This document shows, piece by piece, positions 1 through 11,031 of a stretch of 64,000 nt of DNA. Every line of letters starts with the position of its first letter. The stretch's first letter is position 1. Origin of the DNA: Metellina segmentata (Eukaryota > Arthropoda > Arachnida > Araneae > Tetragnathidae); assembly GCA_947359465.1 (NCBI GenBank), contig OX375882.1, positions 49,605,509 to 49,669,508 of the forward strand, in the 5' to 3' direction. The position numbers were made by a program, and so were the translations under genes. Below the pieces are notes generated by a model, which saw only the letters and a program-made list of their open reading frames with translations, searched no databases and was not told the DNA's origin.

Positions 1-770
1 GGGAGGCCTAACTTCTCCTGGTTAATAATGAAAATAATACTTTTAGCGTTTATATTTTTTTAATCCTTGTAAATGAAGAATGGTACCCTTGTTCATGAGC
101 TAAAGGTAGGTAAATAATACTTAACTATTGAACAGTCATCTTTATTTTCATTTTTTTAAGAAAATCAAATTAATTGGTAGTAAAAGAATGCAAAACTTTA
201 AAACAACCTCGAATAAAGATTGGAAAATATTGCCAATGGCCATTTGGATGGAGCAAAACGTCCATCACCATCAGGGCAAATGTCACAAAAGGAAAACGCG
301 AGTTAATTATTGTTGTTTAGATAGTGTTGTGCCACATCTTACGTTTTTAACTAAGCCTTTCCAGGTCGCATGTAAAGGCAAGAAGAACTAGAGCCCATTC
401 ACAAGCGTATTTAATTCGACAACGTAAAAATAGATAAGGCTTTTCAAATTAGAATAGATCTGGGAGATTGGACCACTTTCGCTTGTTTGAAATCAAATTG
501 GTGAGAAAATTCCCAACAGTGTTGAGTGATGGCAGATTTGTTTATTTCCTTACGTTTGACACGACGCATGTGTTCTTGCAACTGGAATTTTTAAAGCTTG
601 TTTGGTCTCTTTTATCCGATGTTTTTCAGACAACTGATTATCAACTAATTAATTAGAGGATGGGTTTCTTTTTTAAAGGTTTGGGTGAAACATAGTCTCT
701 ATAGTCCTTCCGTAGGTTCGCCTCTGCCCTTCAAGTATTTTGATTTCAAAGATATTCCAAATCTCTATCA
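1..770. other. Non-coding stretch, nothing recognised
   Basis: AT-rich sequence before the first Helitron. Short open frames occur at 128-391 and 468-656, but neither resembles a known protein and their composition is that of random AT-rich DNA. No repeat termini were found. Confidence 0.5.
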
Positions 771-1421
771 TCTATATATATAATTCTCTTACGTGGCACG
801 CAAAAAAGACGTTATTTGTAATCGCGTTTTGGCAACATTGTACGATTGTTTGTTTATCACGAAGCCTCGCGCTTCAATTGAATTTATAGCGTTATCGGAT
901 GAAATTTTATTGAAAAAAAATTAATTTTAGTCGAGCTGTTGCAATTAATAATAGAAATCAAAGAAGGCGTAGGATCTTTTCAGGGCCATTTAAAAAAAGG
1001 TCCTTTTCAGTGCCAACAATTATAGTTCAACAAGACGCTTGCACTACAACTTTCGACAACAAACTCAATAAAAAAGCGTGGGTGGCTCGAGTGCAGGGGT
1101 AAATGTACACACAAACAACAGGCTGGGTATTCAATTTCGAAATCAGCGCTCACATTTCGAGCCAAATTTGCTCAAAGTATTCATTTGAATTCTGATTCCA
1201 TAGGTACTGTATATATATATTCTGAAAAACAGCAAAAAAATTTAGGTTTGAAAAACATTTTTTTGGAATATCATATTTTGTAAACATTCTCTTATGCTAG
1301 GACACATGTCTTCATTGATGCGAGCGAAGCGAGCATAGGTTCGCGCAGCGAACCAATTAGGATTGCTAAGCAATCCTCCGGGGGTTGGCGAGCGTTAGCG
1401 AGTAGGGGGCGAGCCCCCTAG
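771..1421 (+). mobile_element. Non-autonomous Helitron, family A copy 1
   Basis: The 651-bp element begins TCTATATATATAATTCTC directly after an A and ends in a GC-rich hairpin followed by CTAG and then T, which fits Helitron insertion between A and T without target duplication. A second copy at 26641-27294 matches from end to end at roughly 94 percent by eye, and the flanks diverge exactly at these two points, so the boundaries are firm. The last 110 bases hold a series of hairpins (near 1317-1335, 1339-1355, 1359-1377 and 1406-1420). No Rep/helicase is encoded, so transposition would depend on an autonomous relative. Confidence 0.88.
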
Positions 1422-1620
1422 TTGTATTTTATTCCAGTATGCAATCAGTTACTTATGGTATACGTATATGCATTTTTAAAAATTTGAATAGGATGTTTGT
1501 ATTACATAGTTAATTTTGATTTAAAATTAATGCATTCGTAGGAAGTCTGAAAAATTCTAAAAAAGTGTGGCTATGATGCAGCAAACAAATAAAATTATTA
1601 CGAATCTGCTATAGATAATA

Positions 1621-2467
1621 CTAGCCACTGCGTGGCTTGTCGGCATTGCCCGTTGTTTTGCTTCTCAAACCAACACCACGGGCAACACCGTGATGCAAGT
1701 TATTAAACTGTTGTAAAATTTTCCGCAGATTTCAAATCCGTTGAAATTTTCAATCTATCTTTAGCGATTCCGATTTTACGAAAAAGAATTAACAATCCCA
1801 GTCAAAATGTTTTTTATTTTTTGCTCTCATTCCCTGAAATAGAATAGGACAGGAAATGTTATCTGTTTCTTTTTTTTTTAAGGCGAAGGGCAGAAGATGC
1901 AATCTGTTTCACGTGTCGTCACAATCTCTTGCGAAAATATAAAAGATATATTCAATTTAAAAATTATTTATTTAAAGAAAATCATATTTTTAGGTATCGA
2001 TCTAAATCAATTTATCCACAGATTTCAAATCCGGTGAAATTTTTACCCTATCTTTAACGGTCTAGGAGATAGAAAACAGAACTAAGTGAGTCCAGTTAAA
2101 AGCATTCCTCCGAGCAAAATCAAAGCGGAAACGAAAAAAATAATAATTTTCTCAGCGTTCTGTAGGGTGAAAAAAAGTTGGCAATATTCCAAGGCTGACG
2201 GCAAGGTCACGTGGGTAAGAAAAAGTCCAGATTCGTGTGTTTCTTTTCTCCGGAAGAAACGCGTTGAAAAACCAGATAGAGAATAAAAATATTAAATTCA
2301 TTTAAAAATTTTCTAGATTGAATTTTAAAATTCGCCGCGACCCAAAAATTGCAAAAAATTTGGACTACCTGTGGGGTAAATCTCATAGCTGTAGATGCCA
2401 TAGAATCGTCAGGATTTTGCGGCCTCGAAAAACAGACAAACAAACACTTCTTTTATAATATTAGAGA
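1621..2467 (-). mobile_element. Non-autonomous Helitron, family B copy 1
   Basis: On the minus strand the element starts TCTCTAATATTATAAAAG after an A (2468) and ends at 1621 with a GCCAC-GCA-GTGGC hairpin running into CTAG followed by T. The 5' half contains the repeated phrase CAGATTTCAAATCCG (plus-strand reading), also present in the copies at 7335-8215 and 53996-54821. No transposase is visible; the short frames inside are not conserved between copies. Confidence 0.82.
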
Positions 2468-2791
2468 TTTAGCAGATTTCTTCACTCTAAAATAACCAAA
2501 TCCCAATGCCTCAAACGAATATTTTTAGTGTGAGAGTGCAAAAATACATCAAAATACTATTTCATTTAAATTTGTATGCAGACTTTACTGTATTTCTCTG
2601 CTTGCCACATATTTAGTTCTTTTTTCCCATCTCTGAAGAAATTCGGAAAATCTTTATTTTGAAAATAAATTGATAGTCTTGAAGGCGATATGAAAAGTAT
2701 TGAAAATGATTTAATTGCAATTCATCCAGTCTAAAATTGGTCTTTCACACTTAATTGTTAATTTCGTTTCAATTCCTGGAGTTTATTAAGT
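2468..2791. other. Non-coding stretch, nothing recognised
   Basis: AT-rich spacer between a Helitron 5' end and a TTAA MITE. No ORF, repeat end or RNA-like motif was seen. Confidence 0.5.
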
Positions 2792-2795
2792 TTAA

Positions 2796-3524
2796 GGGGG
2801 TCCGGGACACATCAGAAAATTTTTTTTAATTAATTAATTTAGAATTTAGAATTTTTTTGTACTGATTACCCATCCAACTAATAAGCAAAATCAATACACA
2901 AAATTTTTCCAAAAGTTTTTAAAAATTTTAAATTAAAATCTTTTGAAAAAAAGAGAGGTCATTTTAAATTGCTAAGGCTCAAAATATTCTTGGTCGATTT
3001 TCAAAATTCTTGCAGTAAATTATTCACAAATTTATAAACTTTAATTTTTATTCAGCAATTTAAAAAATATTAATTTAATAAAAAATAAAAAATATTTGAA
3101 TGAAAATTTTTGAAAATTGTAAGGTACTTGTTTTTTAAAAAGTCATATTTTTAAAAGTAAATATTTGTTTCAAATTTGCTGAATCAAAATTAAAGTATAA
3201 TGTTTGAAAAAGATATATTCCAAATTTCAACCCTTAAACTTTATCGGTTTTCGACTTATAGCAATTTGAATACAGGAAATCTTGAAAAATGTATCATGGA
3301 GAAAAACGCATTTAAAGTTTTAAAGACAGATGTTGTTGCCAGGACAACAACTGTCAAGAGTGTTAGATTTTCAAAACAACGCACCACAAAAATTATTACA
3401 TCTCTAGTTCTAATTAAGATAGAAACAGGATTTAGACGTCATTTTAAGCAGAAAAACACAGAGAATTTCTTAAAATAATAAAAATAATTTCGAAATTTTG
3501 ACGATTTTTGTGTCCCGGACCCCC
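2796..3524. mobile_element. TTAA-flanked MITE (piggyBac/Kolobok-like)
   Basis: The 729-bp element is bounded by the inverted ends GGGGGTCCGGGACACA and its complement TGTGTCCCGGACCCCC, each flanked by TTAA (2792-2795 and 3525-3528). TTAA target duplications are characteristic of piggyBac and Kolobok transposons. The interior is AT-rich. The 92-codon frame at 3200-3478 lies wholly inside and has no recognisable similarity, so I do not call it a gene. Confidence 0.85.
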
Positions 3525-3528
3525 TTAA

Positions 3529-4150
3529 TAACAATAAAATTCTCTTTACAATGCTTACTTGAAAAGTGACCACAGATTTTGTTGTAGTTAAAATAATTAA
3601 CGCTTTTTTTAATTATTGTGAAATTATTGAAACGTTAAAATTAAAGTATCAATTTTTTAATTATTAACAATATCTAAAATGTCAATAAGCGAGTTTCAAT
3701 AAGCTCTGCCCATTGGTTCATGAGGCTTTGGGTTATAATCACTGTTTAGGCATGACTGTTCACTGCTTTAAAATTCACTTTAAAGCGTAAATCTCAAGTC
3801 TAACTGACTCAACTCTGATGATTAGTTGGTGCTTGAGACATAGTATTGAAAGAATCGGTTCTTTAAATGGTGTGACAGACTTAGTGTAAACAATGCACTT
3901 CCCCAAATGGGGCTCCACAGCTTAAATCAAGCATATTTAAATTAAGCGGGATTCGATTTTATATCGTTTTTCTCCGTTTGTCGCCTTTCTGTGACACGTA
4001 CGTCAGTGATAATTTAAAATATATATATTCATGGTATAAAATACTATTTATTTGGGTCTTTATAGAATAGGTTAAAAGACCTCAGAAGGGAAGAAAGGGC
4101 TAGTAAATACCTGTAATCACTGTGCAAAATCAGTTTCAAAAGCGAACAAT
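3529..4150. other. Non-coding stretch, nothing recognised
   Basis: No coding frame or repeat terminus could be identified between the TTAA element and the fold-back repeat that follows. Confidence 0.5.
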
Positions 4151-4152
4151 GG

Positions 4153-4988
4153 TAATGAGGTATTTTCACCTTTTTTGTTTCAATTTTATTATATTAGAGG
4201 ATGAAAATCCATGAAAAATAACGTATATTTTATTGAAATTGGAAAACTATTCCCCCAAATATTAATTTTTAAATTTCGTTTCCGGTATTGGCGAGAAAAA
4301 CAGGAATTTCGTAATGGCTGCTCTGGGACGTCACAGCGCATAGTAACCCACTGCGCCTGCTTTGCTATGGTTGTTTACATTCGTTTTCGCTTAGTCAGAA
4401 TTAATACAGAATTAATTTGCTTCCATCTTGATTGTTGCATTTGGCAAAATGTTTATAATTTGGACAAGTTCAGTAATGATACTTAGTGTAAAAGGGCTTT
4501 ATGCATTTCTAAAACCTTTTCCAAAACTCTTCGAATATTTCTGTTCTGCATTATATTTTAACTTATTAACTGAACCTTTCACTTGTTTATTTTTTATGAT
4601 TGCACTTTTGTAAACAGTATTTGTACTAGTGATTTGTTGGTTCATGAAGTACTTTTTATAAACAGTTACTATCTTATTTACTGCTGCTTATGAAATAAAT
4701 TTGCGAATCAATATAGACATACGTTGATTTCATACAAGAGAGATTGCGAGTGTACAGGGAGCATAGATGAGAGATGTAAACAAAAGCTATGCGCAATGAC
4801 GTCACATCCAATGGCGGCCTGTTTTTTGATCACGTGACTGTTTCGTTTTCAACAAAATTAAAATTGATTTTATAATCATTTCAAAATTATTTTGAAAATT
4901 TAAACGCAATATTTAAGGATTTTTAAACTTAGAAATACTAGAAAATATCATTTGTAAGCAAAACCCTCGCACATGCAAATACCTCATT
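4153..4988. repeat. Fold-back element with about 230-bp inverted arms
   Basis: The ends share AATGAGGTATTT (left) and AAATACCTCATT (right). Deeper in the arms, GACGTCACAGCGCATAG with GTTTACAT (near 4327-4380) pairs with the inverted copy at 4772-4805. Arm lengths are about 233 and 226 bp with a loop of about 380 bp. This is the layout of a fold-back MITE, but the arms have diverged and no target duplication is visible, so the limits are approximate. The short ORFs at 4211-4486 and 4428-4613 lie inside it. Confidence 0.5.
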
Positions 4989-5354
4989 CTCTTTTCTCCA
5001 AAGTGAACTGCGCTATACACTAACTACCCAACAATAATGGACCGGACGCCAGCGGATTTGCCTAAAATCTGACTACTTGTTTGGGGGATTGTTTGGTGGT
5101 ATTGCCTAGAAGCTTTGCATGTTATTCCTGGTAAATTGATCGCCGACGCCTACATGAACATTTTGGACAATCAGGTTCTTCCTAAGCTCTAGCAATTTTA
5201 TGAAATGGACTAATGTTACTTCCTAGACGACAACGCTCCATGTCATGTTGCAGCCTCTGTCAAGCAGTGGTATCAAGATATGGATGTAAAACGTCATCCC
5301 TGGCACGCTCAGAGTCCCAACCTAAACACCACATGACATTTGTGTGAGTTAGGG

Positions 5355-6448
5355 CAGTGGTCCCCAACCCACGGGCCGCGGACCGATACCGGTCCGTGGA
5401 TCAAATGGTACCGGGCAGCCTAAGAAATATTTAATTATTTCCATTTTATTTACTGTAGGGTATTTATCTCGGGTTTGTGTGGTTCTTATCTATAAAATGT
5501 TCACTCAAATTAGGAGGCGTTAATCAGAACTTGAAAATTGTTCTGTTATGTTCAATTATGATTTCTGAATTCTGCACGTCTCTATTTTCCAATTTTGACA
5601 AATGTGACAGCTGTTTTCAAGTTGGCAGACAAAGTAGCTGCATTTAAGGCCAAACTGAAGTTGTGGGAACAGCGCGTGAACAGAGGCATTTTGGACATGT
5701 TTCAGACATTAGCGGGGATTATAGGCGAGACTGAGCCTAAATATTCATTCTCTTAGTTGGTTTGGTGCACGATCACCTGTCTTTGCTTTTAAAGCAGTTT
5801 GAGCGCTTCGTGGGTATTTTATGGTTGGGAAACCACAAAATACCCACGAACTAGTAAGGAATGGATCCGCAACCCATTTGTCAACAAATCAGGTGAATCT
5901 AGCATGTCTGTGCAAGAAGATCAACTGCTGGAGATGGCAAATGAAGGCGGCCTTAAAACTACGTTCGAGACAACAACTCTGCCGGTGTTCTGGATTAAAG
6001 TCATGGCGGAATACCCTGGGCTTGCCACCACAGCACTTAAATCCTTATTGCCATTTCCGACAACCTCTCTGTGTGAAGCGGGGTTTTCTGCAGTGACAGC
6101 AACCAAAACAAAACAACGGAATAAACTGGACATAAGCAACACACTTCGGGTGTCACTGTCTCCTATTAACCCCTAGATGGAACCGTCTCGTTGCAAAGAA
6201 ACAAGATTAGGGTTCTCATTGATTTAGCGTTCTAGTGAGTTAAAATGTTAAATCACATTATATTAATTTTTTGGTGTAACTGTATTTTATTTTGAAGGCA
6301 TGTTTAAATACAATTCAATTAAAATTATTAAATCAAAACAATCTAAAATATAAACAATCAACGTGTCCCCCCCCCCATCTCAGCGGGCCGCGTGAAAATT
6401 TTCAAACGTTGATCCGGTCCGCGGCGATAAAAAGGTTGGGGAGCACTG
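5355..6448 (+). mobile_element. hAT element (Charlie-like ends) nested in Tc1
   Basis: Ends CAGTGGTCCCCAACC and, inverted, CAGTGCTCCCCAACC are flanked by perfect 8-bp duplications AGTTAGGG (5347-5354 and 6449-6456). The GGTCCCCAAC and CCGCGGACC ends are of a type common in hAT-Charlie relatives. Deleting the element plus one duplication restores the Tc1 reading frame, so it entered after the Tc1 copy. It is internally deleted: only the 3' part of a transposase gene remains. Confidence 0.92.
5607..6176 (+). pseudogene. hAT transposase C-terminal remnant (SCAND3/ZBED5-like)
   Basis: The first segment (from 5607) reads LADKVAAFKAKLKLWEQRV, which resembles the helical region of SCAND3/ZBED5-type hAT proteins, and then meets a TAG near 5754. 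The second segment (5799-6176, other frame) carries WIRNPFVN, then FWIKVMAEYPGLATTALK and LPFPTTSLCEAGFSAV, the hallmark hAT C-terminal dimerisation domain. It ends at 6176 shortly after the conserved LRVSLS. The BED finger and catalytic core are missing. Confidence 0.85.
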
Positions 6449-6692
6449 AGTTAGGGCGACGCTTACGGACCAGGGAACCACGTCCGAAATCTACAGCTAA
6501 ACTGGCGATATTCCTGCAGCAGGAATGGACACAAATACTCATAGCTGTGTATCAAAACCTCATTGAAAGTATGCCCAGAACGGTTGCTAGTGTAATTGCA
6601 GGACGTGAGGGTTCATCCCCCTATTAAAGCATGTATTATTTCCCTTATACCATCACATCTTGCTGCCCGGTCCATTATTGTAGGGTAGTGTA

Positions 6693-7334
6693 TATTGAAT
6701 TCTATAGAGTTGGAAATATATTATTTTACTGATTATTTTGACTTTAGTCAACTGCAATCCTGATATTAAGTGTTGTATTTTAAAAGCATAATCCAAGCGA
6801 AATTTTAATTTGTTTTTTAAGAAATAACTGAAAATGTGCAAAGAATAATTACACAAAACAAAAAATTCTAAAACCACAAAAAATGCCTAAAAGGTTTTTA
6901 ACTAAAAGGAAAAAAGGTCTCAAATCGAAACAACAAAAAAATACTTCATCAACGACACCAACCGCTACTTCTACCTCCCTGCGACCTCTTTACGATTCCT
7001 TGAAACTAAAGAAACGACATCAGCAAATTCCTTTTTCGGTTTGCGACACAGAATCTAATTACTATTCCATTCTCTTGGCGACAAAATGGGCCACGAAAAG
7101 AACCTTTAAAATTTTTTATCACGCTTGAAGATATTTTTCTGAAACGTGCTTAGTTCAAAATATATCGCGGGACACGTACTCGAATATAATCTTTTGAATT
7201 ATTAAAACGTTGACTTCGGCTATGCAATATATTGGATCCTCATCTCAAAATATTATGAACTTGCGAATGCGTGGCCAGCACGGGGTTGCCCGTGGCAGTT
7301 CTTTTCATGGGATCAGGTGTGATCACTGCCAATG
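6693..7334. other. Spacer with an unrecognised 81-codon ORF
   Basis: A lysine-, serine- and threonine-rich frame at 6883-7128 (MPKRFLTKRKKGLKSK...) has a basic start resembling a nuclear-localisation signal. I recognise no family and see no splice context, so I do not call a gene. The rest shows no features. Confidence 0.3.
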
Positions 7335-8215
7335 TTGCCACTGCTCGCTAACCCCCGGTGATTGCTGCGAATTCCTAATCGGTTTGCGAACAAACCAAAT
7401 GGGAATCCGTAGCCTATTGGATAACAGCCTTCACGGCTTTGCCCTCGCAAACCAACACCACGGACAACGCTCATTGTCAAATTCGAATTGCCAATCGGCG
7501 CGACGTCACAATCTCTTGCGAAAATATCAATATTTAATTGAAAAATTATTTATTAAAAGAAAATCAAACGCATGAGGTAATCTGGTGTAAAATTTTTCGC
7601 AGATTTCAAATCTGTTAAAATTTTTATTCTATCTTTAACGATCGCTGAGATAGAAAAAAGCACTGAAGAACGCCAGTCATAGCTAATTATTTCTTTTAAT
7701 TCACTCGAATCCGTTTCTCAGGAAATAAAAATGAATTAATCTCGAATCAAACGAAGGTCATTCATCGCGGCGTTCGTATTGGAAAAAATATAAAAGTTTC
7801 ACTTTAAAAATTATTTATTTAAAGAAATCATATTTTTAGGTATCGATCTAATGTGAAATCTATCTTTAACGATCTAGGCGATAGAAAAAGAAGTACATAA
7901 CTCCAGTTAAAAGGTTTTTTGTTTTTGTCTGCTGGCAAATCGTTTCTCCGCAAAATGAAAGGGAAGCGGAAAAAATAAATTTAGAATCTGCCATCTTTAA
8001 GGTGTTGCCATTCGAAAGAAAACAATAATAATTAAATGTCATTAAATTCATTTTAAAATGTTCTAGATTGAATTTTTAAATTCTGCGCGATCCATAAATT
8101 GCAAAAAATTCAGACCACCTGTGTGTCAAATCCCATTACTGTAAGTACCATAGATTCGTCAGGACAATGCGTACAGAAAACAGAAAACAAATACTTCCTT
8201 GCACAATAGTAGAGA
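7335..8215 (-). mobile_element. Degenerate non-autonomous Helitron, family B copy 2
   Basis: On the minus strand the 5' end TCTCTACTATTGTGC follows an A (8216). The body shares CACAATCTCTTGCGAAAATAT and the CAGATTTCAAATC motif with the copies at 1621-2467 and 53996-54821. The 3' hairpin region is recognisable near 7340-7500 (GGGGGTTAGCGAGC and GGTTTG-TTC-GCAAACC in minus reading), but the terminal CTAG has been lost, so the left limit is approximate. Confidence 0.7.
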
Positions 8216-9474
8216 TTACTTGGATTTTCGTTACAACACTCGAAACTGGTTACTGTCTAATAGTATTTGAAAGAAATGACTTTTGAAAAAAAAAATTAAA
8301 TAAGAGACAGATTTTTAATGAAGAGTGTTATTCATTAAAAAAATTTTTACTCTGATTCCCTAATAATAAATGAGTCTTAATGTAATATAATGGCATATAA
8401 ATGTATCTATAAACTACCTAACTACTTCTCGGCGATGCTGACGCTTGGTTCACTGTTTCAGATAAACCAAGTCTGTTCTCTCGGTAGCTTCATTGCGTCA
8501 TCGACCAGCATTTTGAGCTTACTCCGTACCACGTTCTTCCGATTGCTCTGCTCGCTACAGGTCTTGATATTTTTTTGTTGATTCGAGTTTCACGTATTGT
8601 GCGTCCTTTACTCCTTCCCGATTGCTCGCCTCGTTACAGCTGTGGATGTTTTGCGATATTTGAGATGGATTAAAAATTGGTCTCTCTTGCATAGTACTCT
8701 TTTTTAAACTTTACTTCTACAGCCCTAATGGAACGACATAGAGCTGAAAAAGAGTTACAGTAAGATTAGAAATCCCAGGCAGAATGTGCAAATTTAACCA
8801 CTCCAGAGCTCAGCTTTCTAGAGTTTTTGTTAGATCATACAGATTTCCTGCTGTATATACAATTAACGGAATTACTCGGTTTTAATTGGGTTGAAATGGC
8901 TAACTAACTACCGTTTACGTTAAGAAATTTCTATTCGTATTCGTTACATCCATCAACTACCACTTTAATATTTGGGTACACAATTATTAAATACGCAATT
9001 TCACAAATGAAAGTGGATGTCAAATTTAACGTTTTACATTTTTGTAGATTTAAAATGTTTAGTAAGAAAGAAAAGTATTTAGAGTGCACCAATGTTACCC
9101 ACAATCATTAAATAATTGAGAGTATGCATATATACGTCTTGCATGTCATTTAAAAACAAAAGTATGTTTTAAAAATTATCATACAATGATTCAAAAAATG
9201 TTCTTAACACATTTACTTACTTTGATTACAAGTATATTCAACGAAAAACATCAAATTGAACATTCAGAAATATATCTTAAAACATAGATTTAAAGTTTCG
9301 AAAATGAAAACCAATGAATATAAGGTAAAGCGAGGAGAGATTGCGCGGTCGGAGAGATTGAGCACAAAGAGGGTCGGGGGGGGAGAGTTGAGTGCGCGCG
9401 CAGCGCCTCCATATAGTTGTACAACAGCAGTAGTGGAGTGTCTACTTGAAAGTGCAGGTTGTTTGTTCCGAGCA
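8216..9474. other. Non-coding stretch, partly GC-rich at the end
   Basis: Mostly AT-rich with no recognisable coding sequence. The last 130 bases (about 9340-9470) are unusually purine- and GC-rich (GAGAGATTGCGCGG, GGTCGGGGGGGG, GCGCGCGCAGCGCC), unlike the neighbours. No gene signal was identified there. Confidence 0.4.
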
Positions 9475-9500
9475 TTTCTCTCTATATTAAAAAAAAGTTA

Positions 9501-9524
9501 CCGCCGCCGCCGCCGCCGCCGCCG
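9501..9524 (+). repeat. (CCG)8 microsatellite in a Helitron 5' end
   Basis: Eight CCG units follow the first 26 bases of the Helitron. The sister copy at 60945 has only two units at the same place, so the tract expanded, or contracted in the other copy, after the copies separated. Confidence 0.9.
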
Positions 9525-9934
9525 AAGAATTGAAATTTTTGTTGTTTAGCTCCATTCTTAGACGGTTTCCCGAGAAAGTACTGATCGGAAAAATATGAAA
9601 TTAACATGCTTTGTTCTTCATCGTATTCCCTGGATAATTATTAATATTTTTTTCCGATGCAGCTATTAGTTTAGGTTTTATTAAGTGTTAAAGTTGAAGA
9701 AGTGAAATTTCTTCCGCGAGTGAGCAAAACACATTCAAAATTTCAGTCTTTAGTCGTGAGTTTTTTTTTAAGAGTACCTCTCAACGTAAATTTTTGCAGC
9801 TCGTCGAGTTTTTTTTGAAATTTAAATGTGGTTCTTGATAATATTTTTTTGAAATTCGGGAAAAATCGGGACATTTTTGTTACTTTTTTTTAAAACTGCC
9901 GTATCTATATCTAATTACTATTAGTTTTTAATTT

Positions 9935-10430
9935 TTAAAATATCGCAGTATACCTCAGAATATACTCTTTCTTACGGTACTATTATTTTTGAAATCGGTT
10001 AATAATTAAATTGGATGCGATCAAAAGTTCGTGATACAAAATTCGGAATCTTCGGATATTTTCGCTACGTTTTGTTAAAACCGTTATGTCTACGGCAAAA
10101 ACCATTATTTTTTAAATTTGAGAACATCACTGAATACACTACATTACACTCTTTCTTATGGTACAATTATTTTTCAAATTGGTTAATAAACAAAATCGAT
10201 GCAATTAAAAGTAGGTCATACAATTTTCGGAACTTTCAGATCGTAACTTCCGATACAAAACTAAAATGGTCATATCTATATAGTATTAATGTTAGTTTTT
10301 AATTTTAAAAATATTGCAGTATACCTCACAATGTACTCTTTCTTACGGTACAATTATTTTTAAAATTGGTTCATAAATAAATTCGATGCAATCAAAAGTT
10401 GGTGACACAAATTTCGTATTTTTCAGTTCG
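9935..10430 (+). repeat. Three tandem units of about 190 bp inside a Helitron
   Basis: A block with GCAGTATACCTCA, ACTCTTTCTTACGGTAC, a GGTTAATAA or GGTTCATAA element and GATGCAATCAAAAG recurs three times, starting near 9945, 10125 and 10315. The sister Helitron at 60917-62266 has only two units (about 61370 and 61570). Spacing and order are the same in each unit. Confidence 0.75.
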
Positions 10431-10742
10431 CATAGCTGCTTCCGAAAGCAGTAGTGGGTTACACTTTTGACTATCGGGTTTGCCAGATATCAAATTTATC
10501 GTAGCAACAATTGCCATAAAAACGATTTCTTTTTATTTGGCGAGGAAAAAGGCTCGCTTTTTTCCCTCTGTTTTCAAGACAGTTTACCGACAAAGTACAG
10601 ATCGTAAAGTTTGGATATTAACAATGTTTAGTTAAAATTGTACAGGGAACAAGATGCAGAAGATTTTTTACTGATGCGGCTATTAGTTTAGGGTGCATTA
10701 AGTGTTAAAGCAAAAAAAAGTGAAATCAATTGCGAAAGAAGT

Positions 10743-11031
10743 ATTGGTTTGAGAAAGCAAACCAAACGGGATTGCGTAGCAATCCCCGGGGTCGGCGAGC
10801 GTAAGCGAGCAGGGCGCGAAGCCCTCGCTGTGACGTCATGTACCGGAAAGTGAAATCAGCATAATACGAATTATTCAGATAGTTTCACTCTGTGAAAGGA
10901 ATGTTGGTTTGCGAAGCAAACCAAATGACATCTGTGAAAGGAGTGTTGGTTTGCGAAGCAAACCAAATGGGATTGCGCAGCAATCCCCGGGGGTTGGCGA
11001 GCATAAGCGAGCAGGGGGCGGAGCCCCCTAG
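10743..11031 (+). repeat. 3'-terminal hairpin array of family C Helitron
   Basis: Short inverted repeats follow one another. TGGTTTGCGAAGCAAACCA occurs at 10905-10923 and 10947-10965, then GGATTGC-GCA-GCAATCC, then GCGAGCATAAGCGAGC, then GGGGGC-GGA-GCCCCC, whose last C is also the C of the terminal CTAG. A decayed set, including a similar GGGCGCGAAGCCCTCG stem, sits at 10743-10830. The stems close over GAA, GCA or GGA loops. Confidence 0.85.

Larger units (their letters stand above)
5130..6627 (+). pseudogene. Tc1 transposase remnant, interrupted by hAT
   Basis: Translation of 5130-5346 gives the C-terminal half of a Tc1-type DDE transposase. It includes DDNAPCHVA around the second catalytic aspartate and HAQSPNLN before the third catalytic site. 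Internal stops follow LPKL and EMD, and at the position of the expected catalytic glutamate, 34 residues after the aspartate, there is a TGA. The frame resumes exactly after the hAT insertion with GRRLRTREPRPKS and runs to the stop at 6627. The protein cannot be functional. Spacing identifies the DD34E group. Confidence 0.85.
5018..6690 (+). mobile_element. Degenerate Tc1-like element carrying a nested hAT
   Basis: Inverted ends CACTAACTACCCAACAATAA (left) and the complementary TTATTGTAGGGTAGTG (right) are each flanked by TA, the Tc1/mariner target. Removing the nested hAT (5355-6448 plus one 8-bp duplication) leaves only about 0.57 kb, so the N-terminal half of the transposase was deleted beforehand. 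The remaining coding part is described separately. Confidence 0.85.
9475..11031 (+). mobile_element. Non-autonomous Helitron, family C copy 1
   Basis: This 1.56-kb element is shared with 60917-62266. Both copies begin TTTCTCTCTATATTAAAA after an A and end GGGGGCGGAGCCCCC then TAG followed by T. Distinctive parts are a CCG microsatellite near the 5' end, an interior tandem repeat of about 190 bp, a sub-3' block with a hairpin copy at 10743-10830, and a terminal hairpin series at 10904-11031. No Rep/helicase is encoded. The exact first base is uncertain by two (TC at 9477). Confidence 0.82.

Noticed and set aside
9481..9549. Polyarginine protein (RRRRRRRRR) in the frame 9256-9549
   Set aside because: It is the CCG microsatellite at the Helitron 5' end, read in one frame; not shared by the sister copy.
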